The notes under the pieces are model-generated. The model ran no database searches. It was not told the origin of the DNA and was given only the letters and a program-made list of their open reading frames with translations. Shown in pieces: positions 1-11,600 of a stretch of DNA of 64,000 nucleotides. The position numbers and the translations under genes are program-made. Position 1 is the stretch's first letter. Each line of letters starts with the position of its first letter. The stretch spans positions 11,609,001 through 11,673,000 of the forward strand of contig CALZFC010000006.1 of assembly GCA_945643635.1 (NCBI GenBank), read 5' to 3'. Source of the DNA: Allodiplogaster sudhausi (taxonomy: Eukaryota > Nematoda > Chromadorea > Rhabditida > Diplogasteridae).

Positions 1-49
1 AGTCTCCTGTCGTGCCATCGCAGTATCAGGCAAGGAGGCGAAGGAGAAC

Positions 50-85
<36 letters not shown>

Positions 86-210
86 GAGAGAGAGATTAGA
101 GAGAGAGAGAAGAGAGAGGGAGACAGAACTAGAGAATATCTGACATGAGTAAGAGAGGGAGGGAGAGAGAAAGAGTGAGGAACTAACAGCTGTAACTCCT
201 TCAAATGCAG
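1..210 (+). other. Intron sequence with (GA)n tract
   Basis: Runs of GA/GAGG occupy about 48-180, followed by a normal acceptor (AAATGCAG) at 203-210 just before the first visible receptor exon. It is therefore read as the 3' part of an intron. Confidence 0.6.
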
Positions 211-916
211 GTCTCTATCAACATGTTCGACCAGCTAAACATGAGCAATCGCGAGTCGCAGAAAGCTCGCTTCCTTGAGTGCGTTTTTTTCATATATTAT
301 CCTTTTCGGTTATTCCACATTTAATGATGGTTGTTATTTTTTTTAATCAGTATTATTATTTATTCTTAAATTAATCTCTTCAGCTTCGTGGCTGCGATCG
401 CAGAGGAAGTTCGCACCAACGAGGTTGCCATGCAGCTTCTCCTCCTGGTCGTCCTCTTCTCTCAACGAGATTCAATCACTTCCATCGGAGACCAAGAACT
501 CATCCGCAAGCACAACCAGGACTACTCCAGTCTGCTCTCCCGGTATGACCTGGCTATTTCTCTCTTCTCTTTTTTTTGCATTCTTTCGATGGCTTTCTCT
601 CATCACCTCTCTCTCTCTCTTCATCTCCTCGTCTCCCTTCCATCTCTCTCTCTCTCTCTTCTCTCTCTTCATCTCCTCGTCTCCCTTCCATCTCTCTCTC
701 ACGTCCCTTGTTTCTTTCTCTCCGTTCTATCTCTCTCCCCTCTTCAGCTACCTTGGTTCTCTGTACGGTGAGGATGCCCACAAGTTCACTGGCCGGATAC
801 CGTATGCCCTTGGTTTGCTGCGTGAGATAGCAGCTAACTCAGTGTCCCTGTTCATGGGAACAGTCCGGTCGGAGGAGGCGGAGCCTCTTCCTCGCGAGTT
901 CTTCAAGACGGAGTAG
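211..916 (+). CDS. Nuclear hormone receptor, C-terminal part of ligand-binding domain (5' end outside window)
   Basis: Three exons, 211-278, 384-542 and 748-916, join in phase and encode the last 131 residues of a nuclear receptor. Visible landmarks are a hydrophobic core helix (AMQLLLLVVLFSQRDSI), as expected for helices 8-9, a following helix with QELIRKHNQDY, and a C-terminal helix ending LPREFFKTE that fits the AF-2 coactivator-binding helix 12. The DNA-binding domain and the first half of the ligand pocket lie upstream of position 1. The order of helices recalls NR1-type receptors (VDR, DAF-12, DHR96), but the subfamily is a guess. Introns are 105 and 205 bases, the second CT-rich. The stop codon is TAG at 914-916. 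Family call is fairly sure; ligand and ortholog are unknown. Confidence 0.72.
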
Positions 917-3212
917 CCCATCCGGTGATGCCCTGTCCATCTCTGTTCCCTCTCCCTGTCCTCCACTCTCTCGTTACATATGAGCCCTATGCATTTTCCC
1001 GCTGAAGGCCATCTTTTCTTCCTTCTCCCGGCAATCATGAATAACGGTATATTATTTTAATTCGCAGCTAAACTACCTCCTATTATGTGTGAATATTTTA
1101 CAGCCTGCGTTTATCCCAGTGTTTTGAAAGAAAGTGTTACATAGAGATCCATTATCCTTGTTTCTCTTGAGATGTTTGGTGTTGGAATATTATTGTTTGT
1201 CCTTCTAAAGATTCTGGTTTATCCGTTTTAAAGACTGCAGGTGTGGTTCGGAATTGCCCTTTCTCTTCTCTACCTTAAACGCTTGACCCAACCTCACATT
1301 CTGACTACCTCTCTTCTCCTCCCCTTGTACTAATGTGAGCTTCATATCTCAGTTCCTAACCTTCGATTGTTCCTATGAAATGTAGAAAAGAGTAGAGATA
1401 TATAACATGTGGAGAGAGATTCATTCTCTCCTAGGCTTACTCTTGTCTTTTCTCTTTCCCCCTGCTACCTCAACTGCAAGAATGCTTCCCTTCTACCTCT
1501 TCCTGTGCACGAGAGAGTTCACCACGAGTTCTTTTTCCGCTAATCACCTCGACTCTCTCTCTTCCTCATGTTCCCTCTTCTCTTTGAGACCCTCTCTGCC
1601 TCTCTCTTCCCGGTTCGCTCTCGTATCACTGAGTTGATCCCGATTGTTGATGTCTATGTACCGGACTGACTGCGTTGTTTCACGCAAAGATCTATGATTA
1701 CTGTACTCTTTTTCTTCTTCCGTTTTCTGTTTTGATCCTCTAGCAAAGCCATTATAGTTAGCCTATGAGAAAGTTTGCTTATAAATAAGCAATGATATAT
1801 GCATTCGCCTTTACGTTCAATTGTCAAGTATCCCTTTCGTAGTGTGTTGAACTGGTTTAGAAGAACGTCCGTTTGTTGCGTCTTATTTCGAACTCCCGAA
1901 TCCCCGTTGCTGTCCAGTTTCATAACTAACAATTCAATGAGTGAAAACACTAATCAAAGCATGATTCTGTTGAGAGCCGCGTTTCACCGTTTGGCAACTG
2001 CTTCTGGGCGCTTAAGGGCTGACCTCTTCAGTTTTTCCTCTCTCCCGCTCTCCTCTTTTCTCATGGAAACTGTGCAGCTCCACTCAGAAACTGCGGATGG
2101 TATTGGAGTAGTCTGAACACAACTAGGACTCTTATGAAACAAGGATTCTTTGCAAGCTATTGTAAAGAATCATATTTTTACAATGTAGCCAAATCTGTAT
2201 TACTCCTTTGCTATGTCTGATACCTGCTCGTTGTGTTCGGATGCTGTAGCTTTTTTGACGTGTTGTGCTCCTTTTCCCACTTTTTACCTCACTGACTCTG
2301 CCCGGTCTGTTTCTCTCTCTTCCTCATTGTCTCTTCACCTCATTCTCATCTACCTCCATTGTCGACTCCCGTCGACTTCAGATACCTCACATCCTGACAA
2401 TCTCGGTTCGACTCTAGCCTGGCTTAGTGTGATCGAATTCCCTGCTCTTCAGCAGTTTCTGTTCCGTCCAGTTTCGCCCTCCCTCCACCCCTTCTTACTT
2501 CAGTTTCTCCGTTTGTTGTGTAATCCTTTCTATTTCTAATTTATGAAAGGGGAAAGCAACGAATCGTCGCTTTGTCTGATCTCTCTGGTTATCTCGAATG
2601 TCACCCCCGTTTCTTCGCTCTTCTGTGCTCCTCAGCTCGGTTTTCTTCCTTTACAGAGCCCCGTGATCCCAAAGTTGAGAGACCATATGAGATAAAGCTT
2701 ACTGTCGTTATTCATAACAAACAGTCATATCGATAATGAGACGAGAAAGGCTTCTATTCTATCTACTCAAAGCTTCCTTTATCATCAAGAAAATGGGATG
2801 ATGAAGCACTTCTCTCTCGGCTGTCCACTTTTCAGTTGCCATCCTCGTTTGACTTGGAAGATTCGTTGCTAGAAGATTCGAACGACGGCGGAGGGCCGTA
2901 CATGCAATCTGAAGATACTGTACTTCGTCATCTGCCAACTCAGCACTAAGCACGATCCAGATATTTGCAAACTCAAGAGATCACCAATGCTGGGCTGTGG
3001 CTCGGCGAATTGGATCTCCGAAGTGTTCTGCAATGATAGACTCTAACTAGAAGTACGGAGGCGCGAAGAGATATAGAAAGAAAAGAGAGCGAGAGAAGGT
3101 GTGTGAGAGAGAAATATGGAAATAATGAGATAGCGAGAGAGAGAGAGAGAGAGAGATCATTAGAGAGCTTTAAAGAGGCCAAGGGAAGGAAACGTATCAG
3201 AGGGAAACGATT
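917..3212. other. 3' flank of receptor gene and intergenic DNA
   Basis: CT-rich, pyrimidine-biased DNA follows the receptor stop codon. Open frames at 1407-1637, 1799-2116 and 2213-2539 lack splice signals, domain motifs and coding-like codon use, so I see no supported gene. GA-rich sequence at 3060-3160 precedes the next candidate gene. Confidence 0.5.
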
Positions 3213-3712
3213 ATGGTGCAAGGCGGCAATGACTCCATTGGCAGCAGAAGAGAAGTTCTCAGCGACCTCGCCAAGGTCGTCGCATTGGCGGGCCAGGAAG
3301 AAAAGATCACCAATCGACCGACCGATTCCTGCCGACACCTGTTGATATTAAAAAATTTTTAAAGTATAATTTTAAATATTGAATGGTATTTGTTCAGGTT
3401 GTTTAATGAAAACCTCATTGATGGTGTTGAAGAATTCCATCGAGCCATAGAACACTTCTTGCTGCTGGGTACTTCTACCACGAGAATCCTCCTTAATGTA
3501 CATCTAGATTAGTTTTCTCTCTCTCTCTCCGTCTCCGTCTGAATCGCACTCTCCTCTTCCTTTGTCTTTGTCTCTCACTCTCTTTTTCGCCCACTCCGTC
3601 TCTCACTCTCACTAGCTCTCTCACCCTCTCCATCTTTCTCTGAATCTCCTTCTCTCTCCAGCAGATTTCTGGACAATGCACAGCTCCCGGCGTCGCTCCA
3701 GTTTTCGATTGA
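3213..3712 (+). CDS. Small candidate gene, helical protein, unrecognised
   Basis: Exon 3213-3340 starts MVQGGNDSIGSRREVLSD and ends in phase 2. It joins exon 3398-3497 across a 57-base AT-rich intron, giving DSCRHLLFNENLIDGVEEFH and then TTRILLN. The junction restores one open frame, which supports splicing. A third exon beginning near 3662 would end after about 16 residues at TGA 3710-3712, for a total near 92 aa. The first two exons look alpha-helical and use coding-like codons; the third is weak, and a second frame over 3665-3835 is also open. The spacing of helices loosely recalls small Mediator subunits, but no family is claimed. The retrotransposon insertion lies 127 bp downstream of this stop. 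Confidence 0.4.
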
Positions 3713-3839
3713 ACTGAAGTCATTATCGACTCTTTGTTTTTGAAGTTCATCTCGAGTGACTCACGGAGGCTTCAAGTTCGCGAGTTTCTTTCTGAAGGCG
3801 ATTCAGCTGGAACTCGAGTCGAAATGGCGGAGGGGGCAG

Positions 3840-4085
3840 TGTCACGGCCGGGGATAGAGAAGAACGTCAAACCGGCTGGCGTGGGCGGACCCGCCCCCTC
3901 GGGGCGGTGCCGCCACCGCCAGCAAGACGTTCAGTGTTGGCTTGGCCGACCATGGCGGCTGCCTCGGCCCTGTCCTTCCCCTTTCCATATTTATGTGTAT
4001 TGTAAATGTATGCCTTATATTAGGATAAGATAAACTATAAACCCAAGTCCCAATTCTCCCGCATGTCAACCGCTCCTCCGCGGCA
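3840..4085 (+). repeat. Left LTR
   Basis: This 246-bp terminal repeat opens TGTCACGGCCGGGG and ends CGCGGCA. It holds a GC-rich first half with inverted GGCGG/CCGCC blocks and an AT-rich second half (TTATGTGTATTGTAAATG) resembling a 3'-end processing region. Confidence 0.85.
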
Positions 4086-5660
4086 TGGAGGTCCCGGGGA
4101 GATGTCTCAACTTCTCAATCTCACGAGAGTCCCTAGAAGAGATGAGAGCAGGTCGGCGACACCATCGACGTCAGGTGTCAGTCGTCCCAAATGCATAGCT
4201 GTTCGTAGGTCCGTTAAAACAGTTGTTTTATTTTAATCCGCATAGATTAATTAGATGTCACGCCAAATAAGCGGCAAATTTATCTTTGGTTGCGAGGAAC
4301 CGGCGCGCCACCCCCCAGATAGAAGGAATCGAAAAGTACTTTTGTAATCGCGGCATAGGAAGGCGCGCACGGGCAACCGAAGTAAGGGGGAAAATAAGAA
4401 TGAATAAGAAGGGCGCAGCGATCACTAGGATCGGCATGCTCAGCGAGCTCGCATAAGGCTAACCTCTCCACCTAATCTAGAGCGACGCGAGGCGTAATGT
4501 AAAGCAAAAAATAATTCCCCGGCCGGAATTTTTTCTCTAGTTATACTCTGTTTGCCAAAGTGAAGGCTGGAGAGGCTAGGACGCCGCATATATAATAGAT
4601 AAGAGTTCCTCGCTTAGGCTCAGCACGCATTAGTTATCACTCTCTCCTCGGATTCTCTGTGCTAATAGTTTATCTGCCAATTATTCTTGAATAGGATGAA
4701 ATCGTAACATATACGTATAGAAGATTATATGCCCTCCCAAATACAATCTACCCACCGTCCCCCCTCCCCAACCACTCCCTCCGGGGCAGCCAGCCGCCGC
4801 CAACACTCCCGGAGCACACAGGATTTCCAATCCCAAACAATCTACTCTTTATCATTATAATCTTTCCTCCTCATTTTAGTATATTATTGCTACTCCTATA
4901 GCTTTGAAATTAGCCAAATTTTATAATTCTATTCCCAGAGACATGGTTTTCTTTTATTCCTTAATATTCATATGGACATACATATCTAGGCCGGCTCGCA
5001 TAGTTTCATTACAACCTCGATAGTAGCTCCTCGTCATACTCTCTCTCTCCTCTTTCTCTCACTTGCAATAGCCTGAACAGCGGTGCCGTCGCTTTGTTTA
5101 AAAACTTGATAGTGCGCCCTCAGTGTTCCCCTTTCTGTGATGATAGACAACGATAGCGCAGCCGCTTACCGAACGAGTTCCGCTGCCAGCGCGCAAAAGG
5201 GCATGCCCTTTTGCGGATCACTCACTCTCTCATCTCTCCCTCTAAGCATACGTTGCACACGGCGCGAATGGATAGCCGGTTTTCAAGGGAGAAAGAATAT
5301 CAGGCGTGAACGCGAACGCACTGAAGAAAAAAGAGAAGTGAAAGTGAAAGCGCTGCGGAAAGAAAGCGCGAAATAGAGAGGAATGTACTTCCAGTGACAG
5401 ACTGATAGATAGAGAGATAGATAGATGTTCACACTAGTATTCATACATACATATTTGTACACATAGACTTGTGAGCTGCTCCTGATACATTGTTCTCGGT
5501 AGATACAATTGTCTTAGACTGACATAATTATATAGCGTCATCATTTCTTTCATATAGGTATGTATACTCGATAGGAGACCCCATCCCCATAGATAACCAT
5601 GTGCTCCGGGGAGTAACGCTCTCACAGCGTTCACTCACAAATAGCGTCCTACAAACGCTC

Positions 5661-5915
5661 ATGCTTCGCAAGTGGCCATCAAAGACCTACTATTTATCCG
5701 CCTCAAGAATAGGCTCAAGAGACACGATCGTCAGCAACGAAGACCACAGCAACGACAACTCCGAGCCTGATGTGACATGTCCGCTAACTAAAGCAACGAC
5801 AGACGATCACATAAAAGAAGACTTTCGTCACGTCAAGAATCCAACAAGACCTGCGCCGCCGAAGCTGCAGATAAACCTCGTCGAACACCTGTCGCTGAAG
5901 GCACTGAAGACGTGA
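5661..5915 (+). CDS. 84-codon open frame inside the LTR element, unrecognised
   Basis: ATG at 5661 opens a frame starting MLRKWPSKTYYL and ending LSLKALKT. It is hydrophilic, with no zinc knuckle or aspartic protease motif. It is the longest plus-strand ATG frame in the element interior and may be a remnant or chance frame. It is not assigned to any retroelement protein. Confidence 0.2.
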   Translation: MLRKWPSKTYYLSASRIGSRDTIVSNEDHSNDNSEPDVTCPLTKATTDDHIKEDFRHVKNPTRPAPPKLQINLVEHLSLKALKT

Positions 5916-6972
5916 ATCTACTGAATCATAGGAGATCACTGCACCTATCTCCTCCACCGTCAAGCCGTACTCACTACCAAAGAAACACCAGACGATCTGT
6001 CCCATCTGCAGAAGAAACTGTTTTCATTTCCTACAAGTCAAATGTGTGAATGCACTCTCAGTCACGATCTCCATCAGACACACTGCCGCAAATCTATCTT
6101 GCGTCAAGAAATTGTTCAACAGGAAGGCTGGATTGAATCTGCGACAGACTGGAACGTTCCCTTCAAATGGGACGGCGAACAATAAGCTGCATTCGACGAG
6201 ATAAAGACACAGCAACAGTGAAGCAGAAGATCGACGACGTCCACTGTACTGGCTGACTATTACAACCGCCGCCATCGTTGCAGCCCTCGAGATGTCCAAT
6301 TCGGAAACGAGGTCATACCAGCCATTTTGCGTCATCAATGCTGGAAGAAGCGAAGTGACCGCGCCCACCATCGGCCGGAAACCAGTCGCCATCACCGGCC
6401 GTACGACAACGACAGACGACTAGGAAGACGATAACGCAGAGCGCGAGCGAGCAGAGAGACGCCGCGCTACTCACAATCAGCAACATCGAATCGCGAAGTG
6501 AAGAAGAAGAGAGACTCCGACTTTTATTATTATTAAATGTATGTTTGTAGAATATATTTTAAAATGTACGATGTATGTAGTATATGCACTTTTCTCTCTA
6601 TAAAGCCCCATAACAACTATAAAATGAAAAGTTTCTAACAATCTAACTCTTTAGCTAAATATATTTTAAACCTTCATTTTCAATGTGCACTATGCACATA
6701 TTGCACAATAGTTCTCGTTCTACTTTCTATCTGCTTCTCCGTCACCACGTCACCTAGCCATAAAAAAAATTGGTAATAAGAACAACCGATAGATATCCAC
6801 AGACAAGATGATTTTTTTCTCTATTTTCGTATAATTATTGTTCCATGTAAATGAACATATATTTTCTTTGTTTTGTTTTTTCATTTATCTATGTGCTCAG
6901 TACAACTAACAAAAGGTTTTGTCTTTATTTGTTTATCAAGGGCGAGGGACCGCTCATGTGTAAAAGGGGGGA

Positions 6973-7218
6973 TGTCACGGCCGGGGATAGAGAAGAACGT
7001 CAAACCGGCTGGCGTGGGCGGACCCGCCCCCTCGGGGCGGTGCCGCCACCGCCAGCAAGACGTTCAGTGTTGGCTTGGCCGACCATGGCGGCTGCCTCGG
7101 CCCTGTCCTTCCCCTTTCCATATTTATGTGTATTGTAAATGTATGCCTTATATTAGGATAAGATAAACTATAAACCCAAGTCCCAATTCTCCCGCATGCT
7201 AACCGCTCCTCCGCGACA
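6973..7218 (+). repeat. Right LTR
   Basis: The repeat has the same length and sequence as the left LTR except TC/CT at 7196-7197 and one change near the end (CGCGACA). It is abutted upstream by the polypurine tract. Confidence 0.85.
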
Positions 7219-7222
7219 GCAG

Positions 7223-8600
7223 CAGAGGGATTGGCCTGAAGGAAAGAGCAAGAGCAGTAGTGAAGGATGAGAGGTTGTCTAGACGGACAAGTTGGCATCG
7301 GAATCTGCGTCGGGGAGCAAGAAAAGGGAAGTGGAAGAGGAAGAGGGAGACAGACGGGGGCCGCTTCTACTCATTCGAAAGTGTCGACCGTCCAGCAAAG
7401 ATGTACGCAAAGGAAATGACGACAAGAAAGTCGATTTCACATCGAAATGAAAAGTGAAAGATTTGCCTGCCCTTTAGGAAGAGGGAGATTTTGCGTGTAA
7501 CCTTTTATTTCGCTCATTTTACAACCTTCAAATGCTAAAATTAAATTATAGCCAGGGTGCAATGATTTCCACCACTGAGAGTGAAATGAATCGCTCTTGT
7601 GCTACACTCAACAACAACTCGAAATTCACCGCTTCTTTGCCAATCAACCCTTCCATCTCATATTTCCACACCTTATCATGTTCCCAACAAAAACTCGCTT
7701 TTGATACTGAATTTTATGCAGACACAATCTAACGGGAGTTAGGAAAACAATAAATAGAAAAAAGGTCACAGGACTCCCATCAATTAGTCCCTTTCAACAT
7801 ATCATATAGATGAAGTTAAACTCTTATCTAATAAAATAAATAAATAAAACGGATAAAAATAGCACTCAACACTCTTTGAATTCAACATCACCTGTCTACC
7901 CATTTGTTGTAGAAGAAATTCAACTCAAGGAATAATGGCAACCTCTTCTATTTGGTTTACACTAAAAATTCTCGATGCGATTGCAGGCTTACCATACAAA
8001 ATAGTTCTTTCAATGAGGCCATGGATTCTAATCTTGGATAAAAAGAGTGGTCCACTAAAACAGAACTTCAATCATCACCAATATACCCCATTGGTCATAA
8101 CGATAATTATTACCAAAGAAACAGTAAGCGGGCTGTAGTTATTACTAATAACCCTACTCAAGAAGAGTAGAAAAGATTAAAAAAAAAAAGAAGTTTAGCG
8201 CTATAAGTTAATCATCACAGAAAGAAGTTTCGCATGCTCAGAGAGCAGAAAAATACCCAAAAGTGCAGGATCCATTTACACCAGCAGAAGACTCGTGGCA
8301 ATGAGTGTTCGGAGTTGTGAAGGAGACGCAGGAAGAGACTTCATTGCCTCGCCATGTCAATCCCTAAACAAAACACATCTTCAACGAATTATCGGAAGTT
8401 TAATTAATTATTTACCTACATGAAATTAATATTTCGATGTTACAGCACGAATATAAGAAAGAAAAATATCTTCGGATAGAGACCATTACTGAGAAAGAGA
8501 AGGGAAGGGGGGATAGGGATCGATGCACATAAAATAATTAACAAGCTGTCAAAGCACCCAAAATAAGGAAGCTAAAATTGTTTAAAAAAAGAATGAAATT
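7223..8600. other. Region between LTR element and TANGO1 gene
   Basis: A basic, Arg/Lys-rich open frame covers about 7228-7456 and ends RKSISHRNEK. It has no domain and may continue a frame that was open across the empty insertion site. From 7460 the DNA is AT-rich with many short poly-A runs and no supportable gene. The last few hundred bases are the 3' flank of the minus-strand TANGO1 gene. Confidence 0.4.
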
Positions 8601-11600
8601 TCATTGACCAGAGAACCGCTTGCTAGAAGGCCGACGAACTCCGGGCGGAGGACAAACAGCAAGGGGAGGCATCTCGGGGGGAGGAGAGCGACCACCGTTC
8701 GAGCCACCCGAGGAGTAGTACAAGTGACCGCCACTGCGAGAGTGCATCCGGGAAGTCTCATCTAGTCTTAAAGGTCGTCGTTAAGGTGGACACCTTATGA
8801 ATAACGTACAGAGAGTTAGTTTCAGAAGAATAATTGTCAATAAAGTATCTAATAAGATAGTCGCCATACCCTGGCATCATCCCAAGATCAGGAAGATAAG
8901 GAACGCCTCCAGCCATGAAGGGAGACACTGCCTGAGGCTGCCGGCCATGGGAACGGGAGCGACGGCGAGAAGCAGCAGCAGGCAAGACGGCAGCCGGAAG
9001 AGGGCCATCCTTAACAAGGGCTTGTCATGGGGGGAACGGGCCTATTCTACCCTATATGAAGTCTGGGAATGGTAGAGGTTGAGAACACAGGGATAAGGTG
9101 AACCCTCCCTCTTTAGATTCCAAGAGAACAGCAGACCTTGGTTCTTCTCTCAGTGCTGGTTCTGCCGAGTTCATTCGGATTGGCAGTCAAGATAGGAGGA
9201 CCAGAGCGTCGGGAGCGCCCGCCTCTGCGGGTTGGAAGAGTCGAGGAGCCGGCCATCAAATCAGATGAAGGGGTCCTGCAAAGACTTCTACCGCATCATT
9301 CGCATCAACGTTTTTTTCCCAAGAAGTCAATGCAATTTGCTGAAATAGCAAACCAAAACCGCTAGCTTAACTCGTTGCCTCGCAGAATAACTCTACGAGA
9401 AATCACCTAACTTATTGTAAGGAGACAAATTATTCGTAAGAAGAGAATAGATGTGAACAGCATTAGAATAAAGGTTTAGTCCATTGATCGCCTGCTCCGA
9501 AACATAGATAAATCTGGAATAAACCTTCGGCTCATCTGCTGAGCTTGGAAAGCCGCGACCTCAGCATCACTCGGATCGTCCCATGACACGATGGGGGCTC
9601 CAGCCACATGGGCAGCCCCGTCCTTCTCGAGGGATGAGCCGGAACGACTCAACTCCGCTCCGGGCTGGAAAGCAGCGCCCATCGGAGGAATCATCTGTAA
9701 ATCATTCATCTAGCTCATTGATATTATCTACCTTCACAACATTCAAAGGCTTTGTATTTCAATGAATATCCTACAAAGCCGGGAGAAGAATGAAAGGGAA
9801 ACGAAAAAAAGAGTGATGAACTGACAGCAGTGGCCAGCTTGTTCTGAAGTTCCCGCACATCGTGGAAATGTTTGGTCTCAAGTCTCATGTGGTCATTCCT
9901 GAGCTGCCTGAGCTCTCCCTCCACTTGCTTGAGTCTCTCTTCCTTCTTTCTCTTCTCCTCCTCCACCTCTCGCACTTCTTCCAAACGACGCGCCACTTCG
10001 TCTCGTAATTTGTTCGTTGTCTAAACGCTTAGATATTTCATACGGAAAAAGTCACGCACATAATAAATGATATTTTCCAGAACATGGCAACCCCATAGAA
10101 AAAAAGAATTCGGTGATATTCGACTTACTTCTCTCAGTAATATACACAATGGGTAATGGACCCGTCATCTTCTGTTAAAAAATACCTTCTTTTTTCATAA
10201 ATAAGGGATTTGGCAATATCCCCGCTCCGTTGCTCCAATTGAGCATGAGGATTTCGAAACTAAATATAACCGAATAATGGAGTAAAGTAAAGCTGACCGC
10301 CTCGAGTTCCTTGCACCGCTCCTTCTCCTCCTTGACCATCTGGAAGTAGTCTCGGATGTCAGCCTGCGCCTTGTTCCTCTCGTTCTCCTTCTCGTCCACT
10401 TCCCTCCTCTTCCTCTCCAATTCTTCTCGAAGTGAAGATACCTCAGCACTGACTCGGTCAAACTCCAGTTTCTGCAGTTTCACTGCATTCCTGCAATGGT
10501 CAAAACAATTCAACTGCATTTACTCGTGGCAATTTTATCACAGCAAGAATGATATAAACAAATGTTCATTGTAACAAGAAACTAACTGCGAATGTTCCAA
10601 ATCAGTCTCAAGTTTCTTAATAGTGCTTCTGAGTCGAGCCACTTCACGGATGTCAATGGCAGTGGCACTCGTCTCACGACTTTCCTAGAAATATCGGTTG
10701 TCATTGACAGGAAACGATAAAACAAAACTTGTAAATGACAGATCACAACAGAAGTAATGAATTGGAACAATATATACGAAAAGATTCGTTGGACTGTCAA
10801 ACCAGGCACTTTAGTAACCTCTGTAAGTCTAACCCTCTCCTCGTCTAGCTCTCCAATGTCACTCCATCCTCCACTGCCTCCCCCACTCCCTCCATTTCCG
10901 TTGTCCTTCTTGTTCTGGTTGGCAGTTGACTCCCAGTCTGCCTTCCATCCATCCTCTTCCTTCTTCTTCTCCATGGTCTCTAGCATCTCATGCAATTCGG
11001 TGATCTCCAGAGTCAAACGCTCTTTCTCATTCCGTAGCTCCCTTCCGTCCATTTCAGCTCTCTGCAAGAAGAATAGTGCAATGATACCGATGTAATTGAA
11101 ATTCCTAGAAAAAGCCAGGTCCAAAACGGACTACCCATGCAATTTTCGATACCCGAAAACTTACATTTTTAACTTGTCCACCGCGCGTTTTATGGGCCTG
11201 GGAGGTCTTACCCACTCATATTTGTGATACCCTCGGACACCTTCCTTGATTCGGACAAGGTTTAAGATATCAACTTCAAGAGTCTAACCTGGAGTTTCTT
11301 CTTCAGCTCATCCTGTTCGCAACGCACTTGCCCCAGTGCATCCTCTGCGTCCTGACGAGCGCTAGCTTCGTCTAAAAAATAAAATATTTTTCTTTTAAAT
11401 GTTAATAAGAAATTGCGCGATTGCATGCCAATATTTAAAAAAAAAAGAATAAGTGATAAGTGTGATATGCAAATAGACATTCAACTGACTATGGACGGCA
11501 TCAGTGCTGGCCGCTAGTTGCTCCTTCAGTTCCTGCGCGGTCTGCTTGGCCTCGGAAAGCAGTCCGTCCATCTCTCTACTCTTCCGCTCTGCGTCTCTCA

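Larger units (their letters stand above)
3840..7218 (+). mobile_element. LTR retrotransposon copy, apparently non-autonomous or gutted
   Basis: Two 246-bp direct repeats (3840-4085 and 6973-7218) both start TGTCACGG and end CGCGGCA or CGCGACA. They bracket about 2.9 kb. The element is flanked by GCAG at 3836-3839 and 7219-7222, a 4-bp target duplication. A polypurine tract AAAAGGGGGGA (6962-6972) touches the right LTR. Immediately after the left LTR, TGGAGGTCCCGGGG (4086-4099) begins with the TGG expected of a tRNA primer-binding site, though the tRNA was not identified. The interior shows no protease, reverse transcriptase, RNase H or integrase motif in any frame, so this copy could move only with helper proteins. 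Only about three differences are visible between the LTRs, so the insertion is recent. A 4-bp duplication suits Ty3/Gypsy or BEL/Pao integrases; the superfamily is undecided. Confidence 0.85.

Noticed and set aside
3840..4033. Identical protein frames at 3840-4033 and 6973-7166 as a duplicated gene
   Set aside because: They are translations of the two LTR copies; target duplication and polypurine tract identify them as LTRs.
6024..6395. 123-codon minus-strand frame in the LTR element as a membrane protein
   Set aside because: It has two hydrophobic patches but no ATG context, motif or splice support, and the plus strand over the same bases is partly open.
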